DNA of 5,501 nucleotides. It comes from Nitrosopumilales archaeon CG_4_9_14_0_2_um_filter_34_16 (GTDB lineage: Archaea; Thermoproteota; Nitrososphaeria; Nitrososphaerales; Nitrosopumilaceae). Positions 4,931-5,501 of this stretch are shown here, piece after piece. The stretch is taken from positions 1-5,501 of the forward strand of contig PFRJ01000002.1 of NCBI GenBank assembly GCA_002788515.1. The letters run 5' to 3'. The notes beneath the pieces were generated by a model. The model made no database searches. It saw only the letters and a program-made list of their open reading frames with translations, and was not told where the DNA came from. The position numbers and the translations under genes were made by a program. Within the stretch, counting starts at the first letter, position 1. The number at the start of each line of letters is the position of its first letter.

Positions 4931-5501
4931 TTAATATTCAATAATAAATATCATCCACATATTCGATAAATTTTCATCATGATTAAAAAAGACTATTTTT
5001 TTACCATCTATTGTTATGCTATTTTCACTTTTTCCTTCCTTTAATGTTTCTATTACCCAAGGCATGAATACACTACCTGTCTCCTCTTTCCATTTTTCTA
5101 TTGGTATGAGTCTATGATGCGCTTGTGCTAGAACCCATAATGCACTACTAAAAGAATCTTGATTTAACTGATATTCAGTAAGCACTATTACTTTGCTAAT
5201 CCCTAAATCATTTTCTGATAGTTGAAGTATTCCTATCACAGAAGGATCAGAATCAGCGTATATTTGATATGTAATCTTATTTTCACCCTCTTCATTTTTC
5301 ACTTTTCTATCTTTCAGAGACAAATCAAAATACGGTACTGGTCCATGTGTAATCTTTTCAACTATCTCGTTTTCTGTAGGTAATTGTTTCCGTGTATCTA
5401 TGATTCTCGTTTCTGGATTTATTGAACTACTATTATCATTCTGTGGAATTACTATGATTCCTTTCTCAACAAGGAATTGTAATGCACTGATAAACTCACT
5501 A
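4931..5501 (-). CDS. Probable secreted/surface protein, C-terminal part (5' end beyond window)
   Basis: The frame is open from the right edge (first full codon 5498-5500) to TAA 4931-4933, giving 189 visible residues. A TTG at 5321-5323 should not be taken as the start, because coding-like sequence continues upstream without a stop. The first residues, S-E-F-I-S-A-L-Q-F-L-V-E-K-G-I-I-V-I-P, match the end of a module I know from thaumarchaeal exported proteins, whose fuller form is W-I-K-N-N-A-G-W-W followed by F-x-x-x-I-x-Y-L-I-x-x-G-I-I-x-I-P. A polar linker follows, then about 130 residues of mixed strand and helix with no cysteine and no transmembrane helix, ending M-W-M-I-F-I-I-E-Y. An exported protein is therefore likely, with the signal peptide off-window. 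The last domain, which has A-L-W-V-L-A-Q-A-H-H-R-L and W-K-E-E-T-G-S-V-F-M-P-W-V-I, is not one I can name. It is transcribed toward the helicase region and converges with the 108-residue gene. Confidence 0.75.
   Translation of the reverse strand, partial: SEFISALQFLVEKGIIVIPQNDNSSSINPETRIIDTRKQLPTENEIVEKITHGPVPYFDLSLKDRKVKNEEGENKITYQIYADSDPSVIGILQLSENDLGISKVIVLTEYQLNQDSFSSALWVLAQAHHRLIPIEKWKEETGSVFMPWVIETLKEGKSENSITIDGKKIVFFNHDENLSNMWMIFIIEY

Overview
The window is AT-rich (roughly one third G+C by eye) and looks archaeal. The best fit is an ammonia-oxidising Thaumarchaeota (Nitrososphaerota), Nitrosopumilus-like genome. The grounds are the composition, TATA-type promoter sequences with few Shine-Dalgarno sites, and two proteins in a style I associate with that phylum: a signal-peptide protein with a C-terminal membrane anchor, and a partial protein beginning with an F-x-x-A-L-Q-F-L-V-E-K-G-I-I-x-I-P motif. 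The lineage is inferred from style, not from a database match.

Layout. Bases 1-57 hold the last 18 codons of an upstream gene on the + strand. It is followed, 22 bases later, by a 360-residue secreted or surface protein with a C-terminal membrane anchor (80-1162). That stop codon directly abuts the start of a 442-residue cytosolic protein (1163-2491). This second protein has a helical N-terminus, a four-cysteine zinc-ribbon-like motif, a likely PH-like domain and a C-terminal SHOCT-like segment. The two are probably one operon, and the pairing suggests envelope-associated sensing or trafficking, but the function is unknown.

A 331-base non-coding stretch (2492-2822) follows. It holds three copies of a TTCTATAG-centred repeat, two of them in tandem, just upstream of a good TATA box. 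Downstream is a 445-residue D5/P4-type superfamily 3 helicase (2823-4160) that lacks the primase domain usually fused to this family. This gene is the hallmark of a plasmid, virus or integrated element, so the central part of the window is probably accessory DNA. A 108-residue orphan gene with a basic patch follows (4277-4603).

The interval 4604-4930 carries a cluster of TACGTYA repeats, a short charged minus-strand reading frame (4706-4828) without a good start codon, a GC-rich hairpin and an AT-rich palindrome. From 4931 to the right edge runs a minus-strand gene whose reading frame stays open past the window end. It is therefore a 5'-truncated gene rather than a complete 130-residue protein.

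The most noteworthy possibility is a small replication module: a stand-alone SF3 helicase, repeats upstream of it that could be iterons or operator sites, an orphan basic protein, and a second repeat cluster downstream. No integrase, primase, tRNA, CRISPR array or insertion sequence is visible in this window, so the element's boundaries and type cannot be set from here.
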